Shown here: positions 7,457 to 14,741 of the stretch, in pieces
Layout: the number at the start of each line of letters is the position of its first letter
Position numbering within the stretch: position 1 is the stretch's first letter
Made by a program: the position numbers and the translations under genes
Notes under the pieces: model-generated
What the model saw: the letters and a program-made list of their open reading frames with translations, nothing else
Database searches by the model: none
What the model was told of the DNA's origin: nothing
From: FW021-bin31 sp964558275
GTDB lineage: Bacteria > Bacteroidota > Bacteroidia > Chitinophagales > Chitinophagaceae
Assembly: GCA_964558275.1 (NCBI GenBank)
Contig: CAZLDH010000024.1
Location: forward strand, 1-24,449
DNA length: 24,449 nucleotides
Direction: 5' to 3'

Positions 7457-9919
7457 TTATTTATTCTTGAAAATGAGATGCACTTTCATTCCCTTTTTCA
7501 TATTCAGCGTAAGCACGTTATCATTTAATTGAAAAGGCACACTTATTTTAGAACGCACAATACGTACATCATCAGGAACAATCATTTTAAAACGGTGTTC
7601 TTTCGTTGCTACTAAAGTAACTTCTTCAACTCTTCCATTTTGCCAAGAAGCGCTAATTTCACCACCGCCTCTTACCCTGAATTTTCTAAAGTTTCCTTCC
7701 TGCCATTCTACCGGTAAAGCAGGGAGCAATTCAATATACCCGGTTTGGGATTGAACTAACATTTCAGCAATTCCGGCTGTTCCCCCAAAATTACCATCTA
7801 TTTGAAATGGCGGATGTCCGTCAAACATATTCGGATAGGTGCCACCTCTGGAACTCTTTGCAATAGGCGTTAATAAATCTTTCAGTAATCTGAAACAGTG
7901 ATTCCCCTTATGCAGTCTTGCCCAAAGATTTATCTTCCATGCCAGAGACCATCCTGTACTGATATCACCTCTTTGCTGCATTAACTTTCGAGCAGCTTTT
8001 GCCATAACAGGCGTATGTTTCAAAGAGATTTCATTGCCGGGGTATAATGCCCACAATGGAGACATGTGTCGATGGTGAGGTTCTGTTAATTGATAAGGTT
8101 TAAGCCACTCCATTAATCGTCCATTCTTATCTATTTGGTTCGGTGGCAGTCTTTTCTTTACTGAATCTAGGAGTTCAGTAAAATGCATATCTGTATCCAA
8201 TATATTGGCAGCTTCAATAACATGATTAAAAAGCTCTCTAATAATTTGATTATCAATCGTCGGACCGGCACAAACGCTGGCAACTTTACCATTAGAAAGT
8301 TTAAAGGCATTCTCCGGAGAGCTTGAAGGGGCAGTAACCAACCATCCTTTTTGATTATTCGGATATTCTACCAGACTATGGAGATAAAACGCTGCTGAAC
8401 CTTTAATAATTGGATAAATCTTCTTGAGATAATCTGTATCCAGAGTAAAAGCATAATGTTGCCAAAGCATATTAGCTACCCAGCCGGAACCCGAATTTGC
8501 CGATCCCCAGGAAGCAACCTCTCCTGGAGCAGTATATCCCCAAACATTAGTGATGGCATGAGAAACCCACCCTTTATTTACATCATAATATACTTTAGCG
8601 GTTTCATGTCCCGGTTTGACCAAGCCTTTGACCAAAGTATAAAAAGGTTCATTTAATAACGTTAAATTAGTGACATTCAAAGGCCAATAATTCATCTGAA
8701 GATTAATATTAAGATGATAATCTGCATTCCAGGGTGTCTTGATTTTATTAGCCCATAAGCCTTGTAGATTAGGAGGTAGCCATCCCGGACGAGTGCTACT
8801 AATCAAAAGATAACGACCAAATTGAAAATAAAGTACAGGTAATCCGTGATCAGTCGGGTCTTCTTGAAAGGCAATCAACCTCTCATCTGTAGGTAAAGCA
8901 GCATTTACATGATTCTCTCCACCCAAATTCAAACTTGCCCGGTTAAATAATTTCTGATAAGCCGCTAGATGTTTTGAAAATTCAACCCTATAAGGTTTAT
9001 TCCATGCTCTTTTCAAATTTAGTGCAACATATTTTTTATAGTGGAAATCAGGTTTGTAAAAAGAGGTTGTTTTCTTTTCAAAAAAATCAGTAGCTGCAGA
9101 AATATAAATTGTAGCTTTATCTGCATGTTTAACAATTAAACCGGAATCATCCACGTGTAAAGTGCCGCGCTGATGTTTGATTTTTATCCGACTCAGATAC
9201 TTTACTCCATTATTTCCATTATGACCATCATTCAATTGTCCAAACATGCGCAATTCTTTTCCTACTATTTTTGTTTTTGCATTTTCAGAACGATTCATAG
9301 ATAGATGAAAATTAATAGCTCCCGGTTTATCGGCTTCCAACCTGATCATTATAACATCGTCGGCAAAACTTGTAAAATACGTCCTTTTATAATTCACACC
9401 ATCTATAGAAAAATAGGTATGTGAGACCGCACTATCCAAAGAAAGATCCCTTCTGTAATCTTGAACGCTTGTTTGATTGGTGTTTTTTCCATAATTATAT
9501 TTAAGATGTAAACGACCTAAAAGCTGGTAACTTCCATAAGGCGCATCGGAGCCATTTCCATAGGCGGATCCTTTCCCTTTACAAACAAAATATTTATTTA
9601 CTAACGCTTCCGCTTTTTTGTTTTCACCTGCGAAAATAAGTGATCTTATCTCATTTAAGTGATTGGCAGCCCCTTTCTTATTTGCATCTTGTTTACTTCC
9701 CGACCACATGGTAATATCATTCAGCGTAATCGTTTCATTATAAACCCGTCCATCAGACAGAATACCTAAATGTCCATTCCCCAAAGGAAGTGCTTCATCA
9801 ATGAGTGCATCCGTATTGGCAGGTTCATCATACCACAAACGAAGATTTTGCTGTGCATTTGCGAAAACAAAACAAAACAAGAAAAATAAAGAGGTCAAGA
9901 AAATAGATTTCATATTCAA
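7457..9919 (-). CDS. Secreted alpha-L-fucosidase, glycoside hydrolase family 95
   Basis: 820 residues: signal peptide ending at NAQ (about 21-23), an N-terminal beta domain opening with LWYDEPA and LPLGNGHLG (45-52), an (alpha/alpha)6 barrel, and a C-terminal beta domain. GH95 active-site residues are present: Asn404 and Asn406 in HLNINLQMNYW, the general-acid Glu536 in SSSPENAF, and Asp708 in QIDGNFGGT; they match N421, N423, E566 and D766 of Bifidobacterium bifidum AfcA. GH95 inverts alpha-1,2-linked L-fucose (some members prefer L-galactose) from plant xyloglucan, pectin or host glycans. No SusC/D pair or other glycosidase is adjacent, so it is outside a typical utilisation locus. A TAAATTTG element lies just upstream. 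A second ATG two codons in is also possible. Confidence 0.95.
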   Translation of the reverse strand: MNMKSIFLTSLFFLFCFVFANAQQNLRLWYDEPANTDALIDEALPLGNGHLGILSDGRVYNETITLNDITMWSGSKQDANKKGAANHLNEIRSLIFAGENKKAEALVNKYFVCKGKGSAYGNGSDAPYGSYQLLGRLHLKYNYGKNTNQTSVQDYRRDLSLDSAVSHTYFSIDGVNYKRTYFTSFADDVIMIRLEADKPGAINFHLSMNRSENAKTKIVGKELRMFGQLNDGHNGNNGVKYLSRIKIKHQRGTLHVDDSGLIVKHADKATIYISAATDFFEKKTTSFYKPDFHYKKYVALNLKRAWNKPYRVEFSKHLAAYQKLFNRASLNLGGENHVNAALPTDERLIAFQEDPTDHGLPVLYFQFGRYLLISSTRPGWLPPNLQGLWANKIKTPWNADYHLNINLQMNYWPLNVTNLTLLNEPFYTLVKGLVKPGHETAKVYYDVNKGWVSHAITNVWGYTAPGEVASWGSANSGSGWVANMLWQHYAFTLDTDYLKKIYPIIKGSAAFYLHSLVEYPNNQKGWLVTAPSSSPENAFKLSNGKVASVCAGPTIDNQIIRELFNHVIEAANILDTDMHFTELLDSVKKRLPPNQIDKNGRLMEWLKPYQLTEPHHRHMSPLWALYPGNEISLKHTPVMAKAARKLMQQRGDISTGWSLAWKINLWARLHKGNHCFRLLKDLLTPIAKSSRGGTYPNMFDGHPPFQIDGNFGGTAGIAEMLVQSQTGYIELLPALPVEWQEGNFRKFRVRGGGEISASWQNGRVEEVTLVATKEHRFKMIVPDDVRIVRSKISVPFQLNDNVLTLNMKKGMKVHLIFKNK

Positions 9920-9933
9920 ACTACTTTTGCTGC

Positions 9934-9941
9934 CAAATTTA
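9934..9941 (-). promoter_or_regulatory. Putative -7 promoter element of the GH95 gene
   Basis: TAAATTTG on the minus strand, an exact TAnnTTTG match, 14 bases ahead of the GH95 ATG, implying a very short leader. No good TTTG -33 element is visible upstream, so assignment rests on the octamer alone. Confidence 0.5.
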
Positions 9942-9975
9942 TAACATTTTATATCATTTTTTTATCATCATATCA

Positions 9976-9983
9976 TAAATTTG
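9976..9983 (+). promoter_or_regulatory. Putative -7 promoter element of the MiaE gene
   Basis: TAAATTTG on the plus strand, 45 bases upstream of the MiaE ATG. It is back to back with the identical octamer on the opposite strand at 9934-9941, making a compact divergent promoter region. The -33 region is T-rich without a clear TTTG. Confidence 0.5.
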
Positions 9984-10028
9984 TACCGTTTATCAAACTA
10001 TATTTTTTGTTATCTTTAACTTAAAGTT

Positions 10029-10628
10029 ATGTCAGATCAATCAACTATTTTAGGTTTAAAATTACCCACTGATCCCCGTTGGGTGAATCTTGCATCTATT
10101 TCCCTGGAAGAAATATTAACAGATCACGCTTGGTGTGAACAAAAAGCAGCTACCTCTTGTATTTCTTTGATTCAGAAATATCCTTATAAAAAAAGGTTGG
10201 TTAACGAGCTTGCGCCGATCGTAACAGAGGAATGGGGACATTTCAGAATGGTATTGGCTGAAATAAATAACCGCAACCTTAGCTTGGGCGCACAGCGAAA
10301 AGATGAGTATGTAAATGCACTTCTGAAAAATAGCCAAAAAGGAGGCAAAGCAGAAGGGCGATTATTAGATCAACTGCTCATTTGTGCTTTAATCGAAGCC
10401 AGAAGTTGCGAGCGATTTCGTTTATTGAGTGAAGATTTGGAAGACGAATATCTAAGAAAATTTTATAGAAGATTTATGGAAAGCGAGGCCGGTCATTATA
10501 CTTTATTCATTTCTCTTGCTAATGAATATCTCCCTGAGAATCAGGTAAAAAATCGTTGGAAAGAATGGTTGCAATTGGAATCCGATATTATAAAAAATTT
10601 AAAAGTCAGAGGTAATCGAATGCATTAG
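10029..10628 (+). CDS. miaE: tRNA-(ms2io6A)-hydroxylase, MiaE-type diiron enzyme
   Basis: 199 residues, all helical, of the MiaE family in the ferritin-like diiron group. Ligand pattern: Glu37 in HAWCEQKAA, Glu68 and His71 in EEWGH, Glu123 in LIEARSCERF, Glu153 and His156 in SEAGH. That gives the two-fold E...ExxH arrangement that holds two irons. MiaE uses O2 to hydroxylate the isopentenyl group of 2-methylthio-N6-isopentenyladenosine at position 37 of tRNAs reading UNN codons; it needs MiaA and MiaB, not in this window. The first ATG is used. It is convergent with yceI, and a shared hairpin spans its stop codon. Confidence 0.9.
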   Translation: MSDQSTILGLKLPTDPRWVNLASISLEEILTDHAWCEQKAATSCISLIQKYPYKKRLVNELAPIVTEEWGHFRMVLAEINNRNLSLGAQRKDEYVNALLKNSQKGGKAEGRLLDQLLICALIEARSCERFRLLSEDLEDEYLRKFYRRFMESEAGHYTLFISLANEYLPENQVKNRWKEWLQLESDIIKNLKVRGNRMH

Positions 10629-10650
10629 CTCAATCAATCTCTGACTTTTA
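10600..10650. terminator. Likely bidirectional terminator between convergent miaE and yceI
   Basis: A perfect 12-bp inverted repeat, TAAAAGTCAGAG (10600-10611) and CTCTGACTTTTA (10639-10650), separated by 27 bases. The left arm covers the end of the miaE coding sequence. Each arm ends in an A or T run, so either strand would give a stem with a U-rich 3' side. The loop is longer than usual. Confidence 0.6.
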
Positions 10651-10667
10651 TCTACTTATTAGAAGCG

Positions 10668-11198
10668 TTACTCTTCCAGTAATTCCAGATTAACAGCAAT
10701 TTTAATTGTATCGCTTACCACCATTCCGCCTACCTCTGTCAGCGCATTAAATTCCATCCCATAATCTTTTCTGTTAACTTTCCCTTTAATCTCAAAACCG
10801 GCGCGCTTTTTCCCTTCTTCTGCTGCAATCATTCCCCCAAATTCGACATTCAAAGAAATTTCTTTTGTTACCCCTCTCATCGTCAGATTTCCAATCATGG
10901 TAAATGCTTCATCATCTAGTTTTTGAACATTAGTACTTTCAAAAACAATCTCCGGATAATTTTCTTTATCAAAAAAATCAGAAGAATGAAGATGCGCTTC
11001 CCGCTGTTTATTTTTTGTTTCTATAGAACCAACACGAGCTTTAAATACTGCTTTTGCCGTAGAAAAATCATACTCCTCAGTAGTTACTGATACTTCAAAA
11101 TCCTTTATTTCGCCAACCACAGTAGAAATCATCATGTGTTTTGCTTTAAACTGCACTTGTGTATGAGCTGCATCTTCTTTCCATTTAATCTCTGACAT
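10668..11198 (-). CDS. YceI family protein
   Basis: 176 residues with the YceI lipocalin-like barrel: the opening WKEDAAHTQVQFKAKHMM with the conserved His, then FSTAKAVF-like strands, HLHSSDFFD with DKENYPEIVFEST, and a closing GGMVVSDTIKIAVNLEL. Members bind long isoprenoid chains such as ubiquinone precursors. No signal peptide is present, so this copy should be cytoplasmic. It is the last gene of the minus-strand run, 49 bp after trmN6, and may have its own promoter in that gap although no TAnnTTTG octamer is present. Its ligand is not evident. Confidence 0.92.
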   Translation of the reverse strand: MSEIKWKEDAAHTQVQFKAKHMMISTVVGEIKDFEVSVTTEEYDFSTAKAVFKARVGSIETKNKQREAHLHSSDFFDKENYPEIVFESTNVQKLDDEAFTMIGNLTMRGVTKEISLNVEFGGMIAAEEGKKRAGFEIKGKVNRKDYGMEFNALTEVGGMVVSDTIKIAVNLELLEE

Positions 11199-11247
11199 AA
11201 ACTTAAACTTTTAAATGAATAATTTTGATATACAACAAAAAAACGGA

Positions 11248-11967
11248 CTAAAGGTTTAGATAATAGGGATTTAAAAAATATTTAAATTCTTCACTATAAG
11301 AATTATCCGGATTCCTAATGAGGATTTCATCATAATCAATTTTATATTTTTTCTTCCTTAAAAACAAAAGGCTTCTAAAAGGAGGTTTTACTTTATTATT
11401 TTTAACTCTCGATATCTTATAGGGATAAATAGCAGTATTTCCGGCTTTATTTACCATATCCTCTTCAAATTCAAAGGGTACCATCAAACTACAGATACCA
11501 TTAGGTTTTAGAAGCGATTCTATTCTACCTAATAGATCTTCATAATTCAAATGACTGGCATGCATAGCTTGTCTTTTGGCATTAGAAGAACTTTTCAAGG
11601 CATTTTCATAAAAAGGAGGATTACAAATAATGAAATCATATTGATAATCGGGCGCGTAAAAGCGAATATCGCCGAAGATTAAATGAATATTATTTCCTAA
11701 ACTATTATCTGTGAAATTTTCTTTAGCTTGTTCAAAGGCATCTTTATTAATTTCAATGGCATCATGTTTTTCAAAAACACTATTCTGTGCAAGCATTAAG
11801 CTTAACAATCCGGTGCCTGTTCCTATATCTAAAATATTTTTTGGTGTATTATCAACAACCTCTTTAGCTGCCAATGCACCCTGCAAACAGGTATCTGTAC
11901 AGACTTTCATGGCACAACGCTGCTGTTCTATTCTAAATTGCTTAAATTGGAAGTATGTATTTGACAA
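11248..11967 (-). CDS. trmN6: tRNA1(Val) (adenine(37)-N6)-methyltransferase
   Basis: 239 residues. It has a class I SAM-dependent methyltransferase core with motif I LDIGTGTGLLSL (46-57), an acidic motif II at AIEIN (70-74), and the catalytic NPPF motif at 116-119 typical of N6-adenine methylation. The N-terminal FxFKQFRIEQQRCAMKVCTD and DTCLQGALA segments match the TrmN6/YfiC family, which makes m6A37 in tRNA1(Val). It follows the GDPD lipoprotein gene by only 10 bp, so it is probably co-transcribed with it; the role seems unrelated to sugar metabolism, and the linkage may be incidental. NPPF plus the N-terminal family motif separates it from generic small-molecule methyltransferases. Confidence 0.9.
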   Translation of the reverse strand: MSNTYFQFKQFRIEQQRCAMKVCTDTCLQGALAAKEVVDNTPKNILDIGTGTGLLSLMLAQNSVFEKHDAIEINKDAFEQAKENFTDNSLGNNIHLIFGDIRFYAPDYQYDFIICNPPFYENALKSSSNAKRQAMHASHLNYEDLLGRIESLLKPNGICSLMVPFEFEEDMVNKAGNTAIYPYKISRVKNNKVKPPFRSLLFLRKKKYKIDYDEILIRNPDNSYSEEFKYFLNPYYLNL

Positions 11968-11977
11968 AGTTTTACCC

Positions 11978-12889
11978 TCAGTTTAACTTCTTAAATAAGT
12001 TGGGATAATCACTTACCAATCCATCTACTCCCATTTCTTTAAGACTTTTCATTCTTTCTAATTTATTTACTGTATATGGAATCACTGCAATACTCATTTC
12101 ATGGAATCCATCTACCCATTCTTCGGATACGAGATGATAACTCGGACTAACCATTTGCGGTTTAAAACCCAAGGTTTCTACATATCCTTCTGCATTGTCT
12201 TTTTGTCCATTCCCAATATTATAACATATTTTCATATCCGGCCATTTTTTATGAATCATCCTTAAAGCTCTTTCATCAAATGATTGCATGATGGTACGTG
12301 AGGCAATTCCTTTTCTTAAAACGATTGCCATGGCAGAGTCCACATAGGCTTCAAGGCTTGGATAATATTTACCATCTCGTCCCGGGCTTGATTTAATCTC
12401 AATGCTATAATGATTGACATGATTTTTCCTTTTGGCATAAGTTTCTACAGAATCAATTAATACGCTGAGTAAGGGTTTGGAAACGCTAAAATGATTTTGC
12501 TTTGGAAAGGTAGGATAAGGTTTACTACCACAATCATATTTAGCTATACTGTCATAAGTCATCTCAAACAATACGCTGCCATGTCCCTCTTTTTCGGTCA
12601 TCGTTTTTCCTTGTGGAGTCAAACAAAAATCAGCATCTATATAACCATCATGAGAAAGTAAAATTTTTCTATCTTTTGACATCTGAAGATCCATTTCTAA
12701 AATACAACCATAATCAACTGCAAGTTTTTGAGAAGCAATGGTATTTTCAGGTAACAGACCACGCCCTCCTCTATGAGCAAGTTTGTAAAAGTGGGGCTTT
12801 TTATTATTTCCTATTTTCTGAGATACTGCACAAGATCCTATAATAGTTAATGTGGCAACGATAAATAAATACCCAAGCTTTTTCATCAT
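11978..12889 (-). CDS. Glycerophosphodiester phosphodiesterase family lipoprotein
   Basis: 303 residues. The N-terminus MMKKLGYLF, a hydrophobic core and IIGSC give a lipoprotein signal with Cys20. The GDPD active-site motifs are clear: HRGG at 39-42, PENT at 47-50, Glu65 and Asp67 in LEMDLQMS, His80 in LLSHDG, and a late IEIKSS. GDPD enzymes cleave glycerophosphodiesters to glycerol phosphate plus alcohol, using a metal ion held by the Glu and Asp residues. Membrane anchoring puts activity in the periplasm or at the surface. It starts 27 bp after the polyol permease stop, so it looks like part of that operon, where it could release the transported polyol or glycerol phosphate from a diester; that is inference. 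Paralogues are common in Bacteroidota with no such context. Confidence 0.9.
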   Translation of the reverse strand: MMKKLGYLFIVATLTIIGSCAVSQKIGNNKKPHFYKLAHRGGRGLLPENTIASQKLAVDYGCILEMDLQMSKDRKILLSHDGYIDADFCLTPQGKTMTEKEGHGSVLFEMTYDSIAKYDCGSKPYPTFPKQNHFSVSKPLLSVLIDSVETYAKRKNHVNHYSIEIKSSPGRDGKYYPSLEAYVDSAMAIVLRKGIASRTIMQSFDERALRMIHKKWPDMKICYNIGNGQKDNAEGYVETLGFKPQMVSPSYHLVSEEWVDGFHEMSIAVIPYTVNKLERMKSLKEMGVDGLVSDYPNLFKKLN

Positions 12890-12916
12890 TATTTTTTATT
12901 TCCTTTTAAAATATAA

Positions 12917-14197
12917 TTATTTTTCTTCTACTTTATGAAAAGAGGTTTTTGCATTTCCAGGGAGGTTAATAAATTTAGTTAAGAAAGCGCTGACAAAATA
13001 TAAAATAGCTAAAATCCACATCACACCAACACTGCCAACCATTCCAATAAATAAACCTACAATCGCAGGACCGGCAAAAACTGAAAGTCCTGCCCCTAAG
13101 TTTAAAATAGCCATAGCTGCACCTTTATCCTTTTTTACTAAAGACGGCATCAAAGCTGAAAGTGGAACATATCCGGCCAAACATGCACCCCATAACACGC
13201 CCGGCAATAATATAAGCCAAAAATTATCACCGACCAGCTGCGGAGCATACAAGAGAAGAAGCGTAGAAATACCACAGCCTATACCACCAAACCACATGAC
13301 TGTATTTCTCCATCCTACTTTATCTCCAACAAAACCAAAAATAAGATTGAAAACAATGTTACTCGTAAACATGATTCCCCATATATGTAGCCATTCAGAG
13401 GTGGATATGCCATAGTCTGCCATGTAAATAGGTAAGAATACAGGGAATCCAAATTGTCCGGATGTATTGATAACTCTTACGATTCCCCCGAGTAATATCT
13501 TAGGTTCTTTCTTCACAATAGTCAATCCCTTTACCAATTCATTCAATCTGGCTTTCATGCTTCCTTTATCGGTATGAAATTTATCTCTATTTAAAACCAA
13601 AGCAAAAAAAGCTCCGAGACTCACCCAAAATAAAGCACTCCAAAGGGTATTGATATGACCTAAATGCTCGATAGCCCATACCGAATAATACGCACCCAAC
13701 ACACTTAAACCACCGGTAAAAACAAACCAAAACCAACCTACAGCAGCGCCAAGCTTATTTTTAGGACTTCTATAAGTAATCCAAACTAAAAAAGAATAAG
13801 CAAAAAGCGGATATCCAAAACCACGTATGGCATAGGTTACCAACATCACCCCATAATGAAGATGGGGAACACCATAACCGACAAAACCAATACTGCCTAA
13901 AATATAGAGCAGAAATCCTAAAAACATTGTTTTTCTAATACCAAATCCTTCAGATAACACTCCTGAAAACCAAGATGATATAGCAATGGTTATTCCATAA
14001 ACAGTATAAAGTGTTGCAGATTGTTGAATGCTTAATCCATGATCAACCAAATAGGGACTCAACCAAGCCAATTCAAGACCATCCCCCATCATAAAAATCA
14101 AAACACCCAAATACCCCCAAGCAATAGGTTTCGGAATTCCTACTTTATCCAACAAAGAATTACTCGATGATGGTAGATTCGTCTGATTATTTGCCAT
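12917..14197 (-). CDS. MFS polyol permease, RbtT/DalT-like
   Basis: 426 residues with twelve predicted membrane helices. The sequence around GDGLELAWLSPYLVDHGL, the loop-2 segment GVLSEGFGIRKTMFLG, and the central RGFGYPLFAYSFLVW match the polyol permease family known from the Klebsiella ribitol (RbtT) and D-arabinitol (DalT) transporters, proton-coupled importers of sugar alcohols. The central cytoplasmic loop (DKFHTDKGSMKARLNELVKG) separates two six-helix halves. It is fifth in a minus-strand operon after dehydrogenase, phosphatase, kinase and isomerase genes, the expected place for an uptake system. The substrate is probably a polyol, but ribitol, arabinitol, xylitol or a tetritol cannot be told apart by eye. 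Confidence 0.87.
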   Translation of the reverse strand: MANNQTNLPSSSNSLLDKVGIPKPIAWGYLGVLIFMMGDGLELAWLSPYLVDHGLSIQQSATLYTVYGITIAISSWFSGVLSEGFGIRKTMFLGFLLYILGSIGFVGYGVPHLHYGVMLVTYAIRGFGYPLFAYSFLVWITYRSPKNKLGAAVGWFWFVFTGGLSVLGAYYSVWAIEHLGHINTLWSALFWVSLGAFFALVLNRDKFHTDKGSMKARLNELVKGLTIVKKEPKILLGGIVRVINTSGQFGFPVFLPIYMADYGISTSEWLHIWGIMFTSNIVFNLIFGFVGDKVGWRNTVMWFGGIGCGISTLLLLYAPQLVGDNFWLILLPGVLWGACLAGYVPLSALMPSLVKKDKGAAMAILNLGAGLSVFAGPAIVGLFIGMVGSVGVMWILAILYFVSAFLTKFINLPGNAKTSFHKVEEK

Positions 14198-14250
14198 TTT
14201 TTAAATTTTAATTTAAGGTTAAAGGAGTCTTATTTCAAATATTAAGTGAT

Positions 14251-14712
14251 TTATTTATTAGCATTTCCTTTTTCGTATTCAATAATTCGATTCACTTTCG
14301 GAGTTGATCTTCCCCCTTGAAACTCACTTTCTAACCATATATCCAAAAGATTTTTGGCCAATTCCAGTCCTATGACACGAGCGCCAAAACAAGCAATCTG
14401 TGCATTGTTACTTTTTCGTGCTCTTTGGGCAGAATAGGGATCATGGCACACTGCAGCACGAACTCCCTGAACTTTATTGGCACTCATACAAACGCCCAAA
14501 CCGGTGCCACAAATAAGCACTGCTCTTTCAAACTCTTCCTTCGATACTGCTTCTGCCACTGCAAAGGCCACATTGGGATAGATGGTATCTTCCTTTGCTC
14601 CTACTCCATAATCTACAACTTCGTAACCTTTTTCCTCTAAATGTTCTTTGAGAACCAACTTCATGTCGTAGGCTGCATTATCACATCCTATTGCAATTTT
14701 TTCTTTTTCCAT
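14251..14712 (-). CDS. RpiB/LacAB family sugar-phosphate isomerase with altered active site
   Basis: 153 residues, matching ribose-5-phosphate isomerase B along its length. The catalytic Cys68 in ICGTGLG and the ANKVQGVRAA loop are intact, as is Arg135 in QGGRS. Compared with my recollection of E. coli RpiB, three residues differ. Asn12 stands for His10 (GCDNAAY versus GCDHVGF). Ser101 stands for the ring-opening His99 (RKSNNAQ versus RQHNDTN). Lys139 stands for phosphate-binding Arg137. The enzyme may therefore isomerise an acyclic or different phosphate ester rather than ribose 5-phosphate; RpiB homologues acting on tetrulose 4-phosphates are known in erythritol and threitol pathways. It has an AAGGA ribosome site and lies 29 bp after the kinase gene. 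I leave the symbol blank because the substrate is doubtful. Confidence 0.88.
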   Translation of the reverse strand: MEKEKIAIGCDNAAYDMKLVLKEHLEEKGYEVVDYGVGAKEDTIYPNVAFAVAEAVSKEEFERAVLICGTGLGVCMSANKVQGVRAAVCHDPYSAQRARKSNNAQIACFGARVIGLELAKNLLDIWLESEFQGGRSTPKVNRIIEYEKGNANK

Positions 14713-14741
14713 AATGTTTCCTTTTTTTTGTTATTTATTGT

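Noticed and set aside
7446..7462. AT-only 7-bp hairpin between the YciI-like and GH95 genes as a terminator
   Set aside because: The stem has no G-C pair and overlaps the GH95 stop codon; too weak to call.
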